This document shows, piece after piece, positions 44,162 through 52,960 of a stretch of 64,000 bases of DNA; position 1 is the stretch's first letter, and each line of letters starts with the position of its first letter. Source of the DNA: Pseudomonas rhodesiae (GTDB lineage Bacteria > Pseudomonadota > Gammaproteobacteria > Pseudomonadales > Pseudomonadaceae); NCBI RefSeq assembly GCF_007858255.1, contig NZ_VFEU01000009.1:62001-126000 (forward strand). Reading direction: 5' to 3'. A program made the translations under genes and the position numbers. Under the pieces are notes generated by a model. That model was not told where the DNA came from. It was given only the letters and a program-made list of their open reading frames with translations, and did no database searches.

Positions 44162-44929
44162 TTACTTGGCCGCCATGCGCAAGGCGCCGTCGAGACGGAT
44201 CACCTCACCGTTGAGCATGCTGTTTTCAATAATGTGCCGTACCAGCGCGGCGTATTCGGCGGGTTTGCCCAGACGCGGCGGAAATGGCACGCCGGCGGCC
44301 AGGGACTCGCGCACCTCGGGGGTCATGCCCGCCATCATGGGGGTTTCGAAGATGCCGGGAGCGATGGTCATCACGCGGATGCCGAACCGCGCCAGTTCAC
44401 GGGCGGCAGGCAGTGTGAGGCTGGCAATCGCGCCTTTGGACGCGGCGTACGCGGCCTGGCCGATCTGCCCGTCGAACGCGGCCACCGAAGCCGTGTTGAT
44501 GATCACGCCGCGCTCGCCCTCGGCGTTGGCCTCGGTTTCGGCGATGGCCGCCGCCGCCAAACGCAACAGGTTGAAGCTGCCGATCAGATTGACGTTGATG
44601 ACCTGGGCGAAACTGGCCAGCCCATGAGGGCCGTTCTTGCCGAGGATCTTCTCGCCACGCACCACACCGGCGCAGTTGACCAACCCGTGCAGCCCGCCAA
44701 ATGCCGCGACAGTGGCCTGTACCGCCGCTTCGGCCGCCGCCTCCTGGCTGATATCGGCCACGGCACTGCGGGCGTTGTCGCCCAGTTGCTGGGCTTTGGC
44801 CGCCACAGCGTCGGCGTTCAAATCCACCAGCATCACCTTGGCACCGGCGGCGACCAGCATCTCAGCGGTGGCCGCACCGAGGCCAGAAGCACCGCCGCTG
44901 ACCAGGAATACCTTGTTTTCAATCTGCAT
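44162..44929 (-). CDS. 3-hydroxyacyl-CoA dehydrogenase, SDR type (HSD10-like)
   Basis: A 255-residue SDR of the 3-hydroxyacyl-CoA dehydrogenase type 2 group. [25 protein letters not shown] is characteristic, as are [35 protein letters not shown] with catalytic Tyr and Lys, and the C-terminal [12 protein letters not shown]. It oxidises 2-methyl-3-hydroxybutyryl-CoA with NAD. ATG 44929 is preferred to the adjacent ATG 44932 because AGGA is then 7 bases away. In P. putida the equivalent is FadB2x. Confidence 0.88.
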   Translation of the reverse strand: MQIENKVFLVSGGASGLGAATAEMLVAAGAKVMLVDLNADAVAAKAQQLGDNARSAVADISQEAAAEAAVQATVAAFGGLHGLVNCAGVVRGEKILGKNGPHGLASFAQVINVNLIGSFNLLRLAAAAIAETEANAEGERGVIINTASVAAFDGQIGQAAYAASKGAIASLTLPAARELARFGIRVMTIAPGIFETPMMAGMTPEVRESLAAGVPFPPRLGKPAEYAALVRHIIENSMLNGEVIRLDGALRMAAK

Positions 44930-44950
44930 CATTGTGTCCTTAGAAAGGGA

Positions 44951-46600
44951 TCAAGCCACCGCTGCTTGAGCTTTGGCGATTTCCTGATTACGCAAGATAA
45001 AACGCTGCAACTTGCCGCTTGGAGTCTTGGGCAAGTCGCTGACAAATTCGATTTCCCGAGGGTAGGCATGGGCCGCCAGACGCTGACGCACATGCAGGCG
45101 CAGTTCTTCGGCCAGTTCGGGCGTGGCGCGGTATTGCTCGTTGATCACCACAAACGCCTTGACCAGCTCGGTGCGCTCCGGGTCAGGCTTGCCGACCACC
45201 GCCGCTTCGATCACCGCCGGGTGTTCGACCAGGGCGCTTTCCACGTCGAAGGGGCCCACGCGATAGCCGGAAGTGGTGATCACATCGTCACTGCGCCCGA
45301 CAAAACTGATGCTGCCGTCGGGGTTCAATTCCACGGTGTCGCCGCTGAGGTAGTACTTGCCGACGAAAGCCTTGGTTTTCACCCCTTCATAGCCGGCAAA
45401 CCAGCACATCGGCGACTGCTCGCGGTCGATGGCCAGGATGCCGGGCTGGCCGGCGGGCAATTCCTGGTAGGCCTCATCCAGCACCACGATACGGTGCCCC
45501 GGCGAAGCGAAGCCGGCCGCGCCGACATGCACCGGATGGTCCAGGCCATGGTGATTGCACAGCACCATGCCCAATTCGGTCTGGCCATAATGGTCGTGAA
45601 TGGTCACCCCCAGGTTGTCGGCGAACCAGCGGATCACTTCGGGGTTCAGCGGCTCGCCGGCGCTGCTGACAATGCGCAATTTGCCCTTGATCGACTGGGC
45701 GAACTGACTGCCGCCGGCAATCAGCAAACGGTAAGCGGTGGGTGAACCGGTCAGGTTGGTGATCCCGTACTTGTTGATCACCCGGCAGGTACTCTCCAGG
45801 GTGAACGGGCCGTCGTAGAAGGTAATCGGGTGGCCCATGGACAGCGGCCCGGTGACGCCGAAATAGATGCCATAGGCCCAGCCCGGGTCGGCGACGTTCC
45901 AGAACGCGTCTTCGGGGCGCAGGTCCACGGCGTCTCGGGTGTAGCTCTGGAACGCAACGATGGCCTTGAGCGGCACCGACAGCGCTTTGGAGGGGCCGGT
46001 GGTGCCCGAGGTGAACATCAGCAGGAACGGTTCCTCGCCACCCAGCAGCACCGGTTCGCACAGGTTGGAATGCTTGGGCAGTTCGGCCCAGAAACTGAAG
46101 TCGCCGCGCACGATGCCTTCGCCCTTGGGACCGGCGACCGTCACCACCGTGGGGCAATCCTGCACCTCGACAAGCTTGGGCCGATTCACGGCGTCAGTGA
46201 CCACCAACGCCGCGCCCGAGCTGTTCAAGCGGTGTTCGATGGCTTTGGGCCCGAACGCCGTGAACAACGGTTGATACACCGCGCCGATGCGCCAGGTGGC
46301 CAGCACCACCACCAGCAATTCTGCCGTGCGCGGCAGCAGGCCGGCGACTTTGTCGCCACGCCCCACGCCCTGGGCCAGCAGGAAATTGGCGAAGCGGGCC
46401 GCCTGGTCCTGCAACTCGGTAAAGGTCACGGTGGCGCTGCGCCCGTCCTTGCCTTCCCAGAACAGCGCAATGCGCCCCGGCAGCGCATAGCGGTCGCAAC
46501 ATTCAACGCTGGCATTGAGGCCCAGCAAGCTGCCGGCCAAGGTGGCGTCGACGGTGTGTTGGTAATCGAATTCGGTAGTGGCGGCCAAGTAATCGCGCAT
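44951..46600 (-). CDS. Acyl-CoA synthetase (AMP-forming)
   Basis: A 549-residue ANL ligase. The phosphate motif LLMFTSGTTGPSKALSVP is present (the usual Lys follows as PSK), with HDHYGQTELGM for adenylation, the YYLSGDTVELNPDGSISFVGRSDDVI hinge, and the A10 lysine in LPKTPSGKLQRFILR. It activates a short or branched fatty acid at the head of the five-gene set; P. putida calls the equivalent FadDx. Start MRDYLAATTEFDYQ at 46600. The 270-base spacer to the divergent bestrophin gene contains the promoter and an imperfect CTTGGC-GCCAAG inverted repeat at 46706-46728. Confidence 0.87.
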   Translation of the reverse strand: MRDYLAATTEFDYQHTVDATLAGSLLGLNASVECCDRYALPGRIALFWEGKDGRSATVTFTELQDQAARFANFLLAQGVGRGDKVAGLLPRTAELLVVVLATWRIGAVYQPLFTAFGPKAIEHRLNSSGAALVVTDAVNRPKLVEVQDCPTVVTVAGPKGEGIVRGDFSFWAELPKHSNLCEPVLLGGEEPFLLMFTSGTTGPSKALSVPLKAIVAFQSYTRDAVDLRPEDAFWNVADPGWAYGIYFGVTGPLSMGHPITFYDGPFTLESTCRVINKYGITNLTGSPTAYRLLIAGGSQFAQSIKGKLRIVSSAGEPLNPEVIRWFADNLGVTIHDHYGQTELGMVLCNHHGLDHPVHVGAAGFASPGHRIVVLDEAYQELPAGQPGILAIDREQSPMCWFAGYEGVKTKAFVGKYYLSGDTVELNPDGSISFVGRSDDVITTSGYRVGPFDVESALVEHPAVIEAAVVGKPDPERTELVKAFVVINEQYRATPELAEELRLHVRQRLAAHAYPREIEFVSDLPKTPSGKLQRFILRNQEIAKAQAAVA

Positions 46601-46802
46601 CGCTTCAAATCCTTGCGTATTGTTATTTTCAGGACGTTTTTCAGGACAAGAACCTGCGAAATAGTCGCTCCAGAGCGTTGCGGCAGCAATGGTCAAAGCC
46701 TTCAACTTGGCTGACTGGTTTGGCCAAGCCTTTATTGATCATAGACCCCGCCGATCATCCGGTCGGCCCTGGCGATTGGACGCCGCGCCCGGCAGCTTCT
46801 AA

Positions 46803-46873
46803 CCTGATGGCCTGCGCCACCGAAGAAGTTCCCGCCTGATGGCCTGCGCCACCGAAGAAGTTCCCGCCTGATG
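46803..46873 (+). repeat. Two tandem 32-base repeats encoding identical 10-codon minicistrons
   Basis: The 32-base unit starting CCTGATGGCCTGCGCC occurs at 46803-46834 and 46835-46866, and a third partial copy (CCTGATG) runs into the bestrophin start codon. Each unit encodes ATG through TGA for MACATEEVPA (46807-46839 and 46839-46871). Stop and next start share one base each time (TGATG), so two minicistrons lead directly into the bestrophin ATG at 46871. Confidence 0.75.
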
Positions 46874-47764
46874 ATCGTGCGTCCCAAGCCCAACCTGCTG
46901 GGCATCCTGTTTTCTCTCAAAGGCTCGATTGCCAAGCGTATTGCCTTGCGCAGCCTGCTGGTGACGCTGCTGGCGTCGGTGATCGTCTTGGTGGAAACGC
47001 TGCACCCGGCCTATTTCTCCAAGGTCAACGCCACGCCCTTCACCTTGCTTGGGCTGTCGCTGTCGATCTTTATGAGCTTTCGCAACAACGCCTGTTATGA
47101 CCGCTGGTGGGAAGGCCGCAAGCAATTGGGGCAGTTGATCATTGAAGTGCGCTCGCTGATCCGACAGACCCAGGCGCTGACCGATACGTCCGAGCGCGCG
47201 AGCCTGTTGCGCGCCGTGTGTGGCTTCTCCCACGGCTTGATCGCGCGTCTGCGCCAGGAAGACGAAGCCCTTGCGATCCAGCCTTGGGCGAGAGTGCAGG
47301 CCGACCATCCGAACCTGCCCGACCAGGTCCTGCAGCAATTGGGCGCGCGCTTCAGTGAGCTGGCCGGACAAGGTGCAATCAGCGAATGGCGCTACACTCA
47401 ATGGGAGAACCGCCTGGTCAGTCTGAGCCAGGTGCAGGCCGCGTGCGAACGTATCAAGCACACCCCGCTGCCCTTCCCTTACACCTTGCTGCTGCACCGC
47501 ACCATCTACCTGTTCTGCATCCTGCTGCCGTTCGCCATGGCCGAGCCCTTGGGCTGGCTGACCCCGGTGTTCACCGCCATCGTCAGCTATACGTTCTTCG
47601 GCCTGGATGAAATCGGCGACGACCTGGAAGACCCCTTCGGCTTCGACGAAAACGACCTGCCCTGCAACGCCATCCTGCGCACCCTGGAGCGTGAGGTGCT
47701 GGCCGCTCTGGGGGCGACGCAACTGCCGCCGGCGTTGGAGCCGGTGGAGTACGTACTCACCTGA
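46871..47764 (+). CDS. Bestrophin-like channel protein
   Basis: A 297-residue membrane protein of the bestrophin/UPF0187 family. The N-terminal RPKPNLLGILFSLKGSIAKRI, the LGLSLSIFMSFRNNACYDRWWEGRKQLGQLI block (selectivity helix and gating region) and the late FFGLDEIGDDLEDPFGFDENDLP acidic segment are typical. Bacterial members form pentameric anion or cation channels. The start ATG 46871 overlaps the stop of a 10-codon minicistron, and no Shine-Dalgarno lies at the normal position, so translation probably depends on re-initiation. Confidence 0.87.
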   Translation: MIVRPKPNLLGILFSLKGSIAKRIALRSLLVTLLASVIVLVETLHPAYFSKVNATPFTLLGLSLSIFMSFRNNACYDRWWEGRKQLGQLIIEVRSLIRQTQALTDTSERASLLRAVCGFSHGLIARLRQEDEALAIQPWARVQADHPNLPDQVLQQLGARFSELAGQGAISEWRYTQWENRLVSLSQVQAACERIKHTPLPFPYTLLLHRTIYLFCILLPFAMAEPLGWLTPVFTAIVSYTFFGLDEIGDDLEDPFGFDENDLPCNAILRTLEREVLAALGATQLPPALEPVEYVLT

Positions 47765-47840
47765 TGCGGGTTTGACACCTGCCGTGGTCTGGTCGAAGCT
47801 TGCGCCTCTCAACGAACTGCTTACGCTTTCGGACACCTGC

Positions 47841-48899
47841 ATGCCAAAGTCACGCCGCTACGCCCTCGTTGGCCTGTGCGCCCTGCTGTTTATTGTACTC
47901 ATCACCTGGTATTTCACTCGCAGCACGCCGGTGGCGGTGCCGCCCGCGATTGCCCATGGTTACTCCAAGGCATTGAAGCAGGCGCACAATGGCGAACCGG
48001 GCGCGGCGCGCGTGCTGTATCAGCAATTGGCGCGGCCGGACCTGTCGCCCGAACGCCGCGCAGCCCTGCACGCGGAATTGCCCAACTACCCCAGCCCTCA
48101 AGCCTTGAAGCTGGCGGATAAAGACTTGGCCGACCCGTCGCCCCGGGTGCGCGAGGCGGCGATCCACAGCGTCGTCGGCCTGGTGCCTACCGGCCAGCGC
48201 ACGCTGTTGCTCGGCCCGGTGCTCGACGACCCCGAACAACCCGTGCGTTTTGCCGCGGCCAATGCCCTGCTGGGCTTGTCGCCGGATACCCTGGGCCTGT
48301 ACTTCGGCCCGTTGCAACAGGTGCTGGACGAGTACGTCAAACACCTCAAGGCCCAACCCGAAACTGCCGAAGGCTGGATTCAATTGGCGCGCCTGTACAT
48401 TCACAGTGCCCTGCTACCCGAGGCGCAGGCCGCCCTGGAACAGGCCACGCGCTTGCAACCGGATAACTTGCCGGCGGTGGTGGCGCAAATCGAGCTGCTG
48501 GACAAACAAGGTAAAACCGACGAATCGCGGCAATTGCTGGCCCGGCAATTGGCGGCGCATCCCGAGTCGGCTTACCTGCAACATGCCCTGGGCCTGTGGC
48601 TACTGCACCACGGTGAGCGGACGTACGCGTTGCTTGGTCTGTCCAAAGCAGTGGAGTTGGAACCGGACAATCAGGATTACCGCTACGACCTGGCCACCAC
48701 CCTGCACGCCCAGAAGGAATTGGAAGCCGCCCAGCGTCAGTTGGAAGAAATCGTCCAGCGCCACCCGGCCAACCGCAAGGCGCGGGTGCTGTTGATCAAC
48801 TACTGGAAAGAAAGCGGCCAATTGCAGAATGTGCAGGTGCTGCTCGCCCAGCTCGAACAACAGAACCCCGACGATCCCGCGCTGCAACAAGGGCTGTAG
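47841..48899 (+). CDS. Membrane-anchored TPR protein
   Basis: A 352-residue protein. Residues about 8-26 form a single membrane anchor (ALVGLCALLFIVLITWYF). The segment around 85-150 (DPSPRVREAAIHSVVGLVP, DDPEQPVRFAAANALLGL) looks like HEAT repeats, and residues about 165-350 hold tetratricopeptide repeats ending in LEQQNPDDPALQQGL. The bulk should face the periplasm. Such proteins assemble complexes; this one is not identified further. ATG 47841 is used because the anchor follows it directly. Distance to the bestrophin stop is 76 bases. Confidence 0.78.
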   Translation: MPKSRRYALVGLCALLFIVLITWYFTRSTPVAVPPAIAHGYSKALKQAHNGEPGAARVLYQQLARPDLSPERRAALHAELPNYPSPQALKLADKDLADPSPRVREAAIHSVVGLVPTGQRTLLLGPVLDDPEQPVRFAAANALLGLSPDTLGLYFGPLQQVLDEYVKHLKAQPETAEGWIQLARLYIHSALLPEAQAALEQATRLQPDNLPAVVAQIELLDKQGKTDESRQLLARQLAAHPESAYLQHALGLWLLHHGERTYALLGLSKAVELEPDNQDYRYDLATTLHAQKELEAAQRQLEEIVQRHPANRKARVLLINYWKESGQLQNVQVLLAQLEQQNPDDPALQQGL

Positions 48900-49043
48900 G
48901 CGTCTACAACAAATTGGAAAAAAGCCGACGCCGCGCACAAACCCGGCGAAAACGTTGAACCCCCGCAATAGCCAACGGTCAAGTGCATATGGCGCGCCCG
49001 AACGGGCGTGCACCTCTCCTCGCTTGTGACCTGAGGGCACTTC

Positions 49044-50546
49044 TTGTCTACATCTAAAGCGCTGTTAACCGAAAAAGCGGCCACTGGCATCGAAGGTCTT
49101 GATGACATTCTTTCCGGTGGTTTGTCCCGCAGCCATTTGTTCCTGCTCGAAGGTGAGCCGGGGACCGGCAAAACTACCGTAGCCCTGCATTTCCTGCAGG
49201 CCGGCGCGAAAAACGGTGAAACATCGTTGTACATCACCCTGTCCGAAACCGAGCGCGAACTGCGCCAGGGTGCCAAGTCCCACGGCTGGGACCTGGATGA
49301 CAATATCCACATCTTCGAACTGACCCCGCCCGAAAGCCTGCTGAACGCTGAACACCAACAGAGCCTGCTGTATTCCTCCGACCTGGAACTGGGCGAAGCC
49401 ACCCGGCAGATTTTCGAAGTGGTCGAACGCGTAAAGCCGACCCGTGTGGTGGTCGACAGCCTGTCCGAGATTCGTCTGCTCGCGCAAAGCTCATTGCGCT
49501 ATCGCCGACAGATCCTCGCCATCAAGCATTACTTCGTGCGCTACGACGCCACCGTTTTGCTGCTGGACGACCTGACCACCGAATCCCTCGACAAAACCGT
49601 GCACAGCGTGGCTCATGGCGTGATTCGTCTGGAAGAACTGACGCCCAACTACGGCGCTGAACGCCGACGCGTTCGGGTGGTGAAGTACCGTGGGCAGAAA
49701 TACCGCGGCGGCTTCCACGATTTCACCATCATGGGCGACGGCATCCATGTGTTCCCGCGCCTGGTGGCGGCCGAGCATCGTGGCGGCTACATCCGCCAGA
49801 CCCTGAGCAGCGGCATTCGCGAACTGGATGCGCTGATGGGCGGCGGCGTCGAGACCGGCTCCAGCAGCCTGATCCTCGGCCCGGCCGGTACCGGTAAGTC
49901 GCTGATCTCGATGATCTTCGCCGCCGCCGCCGTGGCCCGTGGGGAAAAAGCCGCGTTGTTCATTTTCGATGAAGAACTGGGCCTGCTGTTCGAACGTATG
50001 AAAAACATGGGCATCGACCTCGCCGCCCTGCAAGCCACCGGCAACCTGCTGATCGAGCAGGTAGACGCGGCGGAACTGTCCCCCGGCGAGTTCTCCCACC
50101 GCGTGCGCCGCTGCGTGGACGAACGCGGGATCAAAACCGTGGTGATCGACAGCATTAACGGCTATCAGGCCGCAATGCCAGAAGAGAACGCGCTGATCCT
50201 GCATATGCACGAACTGCTGCTGTACCTCAACCGGCGTGGTGCGGCGACCTTCATGACGGTGGCCCAGCACGGCCTCGTGGGTGACATGCAGGCGCCGGTG
50301 GACATCACTTACCTGGCCGACACTGTGATTCTGCTGCGTTATTTCGAAGCGCTGGGCAAGGTCCGTCGCGCCATTTCCATCATCAAGAAGCGCACAGGCA
50401 CCCATGAATCGACGATTCGCGAATACCGCATCAGCAACCAGGGCATGACCGTGGGCCAACCGCTGGATAATTTCCAAGGCGTGCTACGCGGCATCCCCAC
50501 CTACATGGGCGCCGGATCGCCGTTATTGAAGGAAGAGGGAGAGTGA
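49044..50546 (+). CDS. KaiC-like double-domain ATPase
   Basis: A 500-residue RecA-superfamily protein with two KaiC domains. Walker A motifs are GEPGTGKT (residues 37-44) and GPAGTGKS (279-286); Walker B segments are TRVVVDSLSEIR and KTVVIDSINGYQ. No KaiA or KaiB is seen, so it is not a clock in the cyanobacterial sense; stand-alone KaiC proteins in Pseudomonas and relatives are linked to stress responses. The start is TTG at 49044 with GAGG upstream. Its end overlaps the hybrid kinase gene by 4 bases (GTGA), which suggests that the ATPase and the kinase work together. Confidence 0.88.
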   Translation: MSTSKALLTEKAATGIEGLDDILSGGLSRSHLFLLEGEPGTGKTTVALHFLQAGAKNGETSLYITLSETERELRQGAKSHGWDLDDNIHIFELTPPESLLNAEHQQSLLYSSDLELGEATRQIFEVVERVKPTRVVVDSLSEIRLLAQSSLRYRRQILAIKHYFVRYDATVLLLDDLTTESLDKTVHSVAHGVIRLEELTPNYGAERRRVRVVKYRGQKYRGGFHDFTIMGDGIHVFPRLVAAEHRGGYIRQTLSSGIRELDALMGGGVETGSSSLILGPAGTGKSLISMIFAAAAVARGEKAALFIFDEELGLLFERMKNMGIDLAALQATGNLLIEQVDAAELSPGEFSHRVRRCVDERGIKTVVIDSINGYQAAMPEENALILHMHELLLYLNRRGAATFMTVAQHGLVGDMQAPVDITYLADTVILLRYFEALGKVRRAISIIKKRTGTHESTIREYRISNQGMTVGQPLDNFQGVLRGIPTYMGAGSPLLKEEGE

Positions 50547-52222
50547 CAGACCTGTCTCCCGTCTCCGAGCGTGCCATTGTGCTGGCGCCCATGGGCCGCG
50601 ACGGCACCTTGGCGCTGATGATGCTCAATGAGGCCGGCTACAGCGGCATCATTGCCAGCAACCTCAAGGCCCTGTGCGAAGCCCTGGAACAGGGCGCAGG
50701 TCTGTTGATCATCGCTGCCGAGGCTTTGCGCGGCGTCGACCTGGAGCCGTTGCTGGAGCGTCTGCACCAGCAGCCCGCCTGGTCGGACCTGCCCATCGTG
50801 CTGCTGACCCACCACGGCGGCGGCGAGCAGAACGGCTCATCCCACCTCAGCGGCTTGTTGGGCAACGTGACCTTCCTTGAGCGACCGTTTCACCCGGTGA
50901 CTTTGATCAGCCTGGTCAGCGCCGCCCTGCGCGGGCGTCGCCGCCAATATGAAGCGCGGGACCGCTTGATCGACCTCAGCGAAAGCGAGCTGCGCTTGCA
51001 ACGCACCCTGGAAACCCTTGAACAACAGGTCGAAGAGCGTACCGCCCAACTGCGCAACAACGAAGAAGCGCTGCGCCAATCCCAGAAAATGGAAGCGGTC
51101 GGTCAATTGACCGGCGGCATCGCCCATGACTTCAACAACATGCTCACCGGCATCATCGGTAGCCTGGAGCTGCTGCGAAGGCGTGTGGCCCGTGGCAAGC
51201 TGGACGATCTGGACAGCCTGATCGACCTGGGCGTCACCTCCGCCAACCGCGCCGCCGGCCTCACCCACCGTTTGCTGGCGTTTTCTCGCCGTCAGTCCCT
51301 CGACTCCAAACCGGTACAAATCAACCAGTTGGTCACGTCCATGGGTGAGCTGCTGCAACGCAGCATCAATGAAAGTATCGGTCTGGACATGCGTCTGAGC
51401 GAGCAATTGTGGACCGCCGAGGCCGACCCCAATCAGTTGGAAAGCGCCCTGCTCAACCTGGTGATCAATGCACGGGATGCCATGCCCAACGGCGGCAGGC
51501 TTATCGTGGAAACCACCAACCGCCATCTCGACAGCGTGTTCACTGCCGCTTATGGCTCCCTCACACCGGGCGACTACGTAGAGCTGAGCGTCAGCGACAC
51601 CGGTTGCGGCATTCCCGAAAGCGTTATGGGTCGCGTGTTCGACCCGTTTTTCACCACCAAGCCGATTGGCCAGGGCACCGGGCTGGGTCTGTCGATGATC
51701 TATGGCTTTGCCCGTCAGTCCCGTGGCCATGTGATCATCCATAGCGAAGTCGGCAAAGGCACCACAGTCAGCCTGTTCCTGCCACGTTTTGTCGGCGAAG
51801 TGATCGCCCAGCAAACGCTGAATCCTACCCTACTGCCCTACGCCACTGACGGCGAAACCGTGCTGATCGTCGAGGACGATGCGGCGGTGCGCTTGCTGGT
51901 CAGCGCAGTGCTCAAGGAGCTGGGCTACGCGTACGTCGAGGCCGGCGACGGCAACACTGCCGTGCCGATTATCCAATCCGATCAGCGTATCGACCTTCTG
52001 ATCAGCGATGTCGGGCTGCCAGGCATGAACGGTCGCCAATTGGCGGAAATCGGCCGGCAGCTCAGGCCGGACCTCAAAGTGCTGTTCATCACCGGTTATG
52101 CCGAGCATGCCGCAGTGCGCGGTGGGTTCCTGGACCCGGGGATGCAGTTGATCACCAAGCCGTTCACCTTCGACTTGTTGACGGCCAAAGTACGGGAAAT
52201 GATTTGCACACCCTCAGACTGA
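50543..52222 (+). CDS. Hybrid histidine kinase with N-terminal pseudo-receiver
   Basis: A 559-residue soluble kinase. Residues about 10-130 look like a receiver fold without a clear phospho-acceptor, followed by a coiled coil (about 145-180). The H box VGQLTGGIAHDFNNMLTGI carries His195, the ATPase has DTGCGIPES and GTGLGLSMIYGF, and a C-terminal receiver has Asp489 in LISDVGLPGMNG. The HDFNN form marks the HisKA group often seen with orphan receivers. GTG start at 50543 overlaps the kaiC-like stop, so the two are co-translated. Its partner could be one of the single receivers at 52504 or 63158. Confidence 0.88.
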   Translation: MTDLSPVSERAIVLAPMGRDGTLALMMLNEAGYSGIIASNLKALCEALEQGAGLLIIAAEALRGVDLEPLLERLHQQPAWSDLPIVLLTHHGGGEQNGSSHLSGLLGNVTFLERPFHPVTLISLVSAALRGRRRQYEARDRLIDLSESELRLQRTLETLEQQVEERTAQLRNNEEALRQSQKMEAVGQLTGGIAHDFNNMLTGIIGSLELLRRRVARGKLDDLDSLIDLGVTSANRAAGLTHRLLAFSRRQSLDSKPVQINQLVTSMGELLQRSINESIGLDMRLSEQLWTAEADPNQLESALLNLVINARDAMPNGGRLIVETTNRHLDSVFTAAYGSLTPGDYVELSVSDTGCGIPESVMGRVFDPFFTTKPIGQGTGLGLSMIYGFARQSRGHVIIHSEVGKGTTVSLFLPRFVGEVIAQQTLNPTLLPYATDGETVLIVEDDAAVRLLVSAVLKELGYAYVEAGDGNTAVPIIQSDQRIDLLISDVGLPGMNGRQLAEIGRQLRPDLKVLFITGYAEHAAVRGGFLDPGMQLITKPFTFDLLTAKVREMICTPSD

Positions 52223-52503
52223 AGGTATTAGCGCTCTGGTAAGGCTGGGAAAAGCTATCGTTTCGGCAGAAAGCAGGACCGCTCAGTGGGTACGAAGAGC
52301 ATGGGGGGAGCTAATCCCTTCCTCTGCCGGTGACTCGATCGCTTTACAGTCAACGGAAAACGCAAAAGTTCTCGGGCCCCGGTCATAGCTGGGCAGACCT
52401 CACGGTGCCGATCATGCAAGCCACAGAGGTGCTTAGCCCAGTTAAATTCACTCATGGGAATTCAGGCTCAGCAAGAGCCTGAACTACGCCCAAGCGACTG
52501 TGC

Positions 52504-52881
52504 TCAGGCCAACAAACGCTGGATATGCTCTTGCAGCGTATCCAGATCAAACGGCTTGGCCAAGATCGGCGCATTGCGCGTGATCGGGCTGTCGCAGTCG
52601 AGAATTTCCTGCGGGTAACCGCTGATGAAAATGACCTTGAGTTCCGGGCGCAACTTGATTGCAGGCTCGGCGATCTGCACGCCAGAGATGCCACCCGGCA
52701 GTCGATAGTCAGTCACCATCAGGTCCAGATGGGGTTTGGTGGCGAGGATTTCGAAAGCCTGTTCGCCGTTGATCGCCTTCAATACCCGGTAACCCAGGCC
52801 CGCCAGGTATTCACCCAACACAAACATAATGGACTCGTCGTCTTCGACGATCAGTACGACATCTTGTGCATCTTCACTCAT
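52504..52881 (-). CDS. Single-domain response regulator
   Basis: A 125-residue receiver with no output domain. The acidic pocket is in VLIVEDDES, phospho-acceptor Asp58 lies in LMVTDYRLPGG, and the C-terminal lysine is in APILAKPFDLDTL. It could shuttle phosphate between kinases or bind a partner, CheY-like. ATG 52881 is chosen over an upstream in-frame ATG. It is the last gene in the minus-strand signalling series, 79 bases after the receiver-kinase gene. Region 52223-52503 beyond it shows no gene. Confidence 0.87.
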   Translation of the reverse strand: MSEDAQDVVLIVEDDESIMFVLGEYLAGLGYRVLKAINGEQAFEILATKPHLDLMVTDYRLPGGISGVQIAEPAIKLRPELKVIFISGYPQEILDCDSPITRNAPILAKPFDLDTLQEHIQRLLA

Positions 52882-52960
52882 GGGAAGCCTTTGTCCGGTC
52901 AATTGCTGCAACTACGACCATGGGGTCACGTAGAAGGTTGCGTCGAGGTGACGATTGAGT

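Noticed and set aside
46706..46728. CTTGGC-GCCAAG inverted repeat as an operator of the acyl-CoA synthetase operon
   Set aside because: Only 6-base arms with an 11-base gap; too weak to list on its own.
52255..52455. 66-codon minus-strand frame in the gap after the hybrid kinase
   Set aside because: Weak start, no recognisable motif, and the surrounding 280 bases show no other coding signs.
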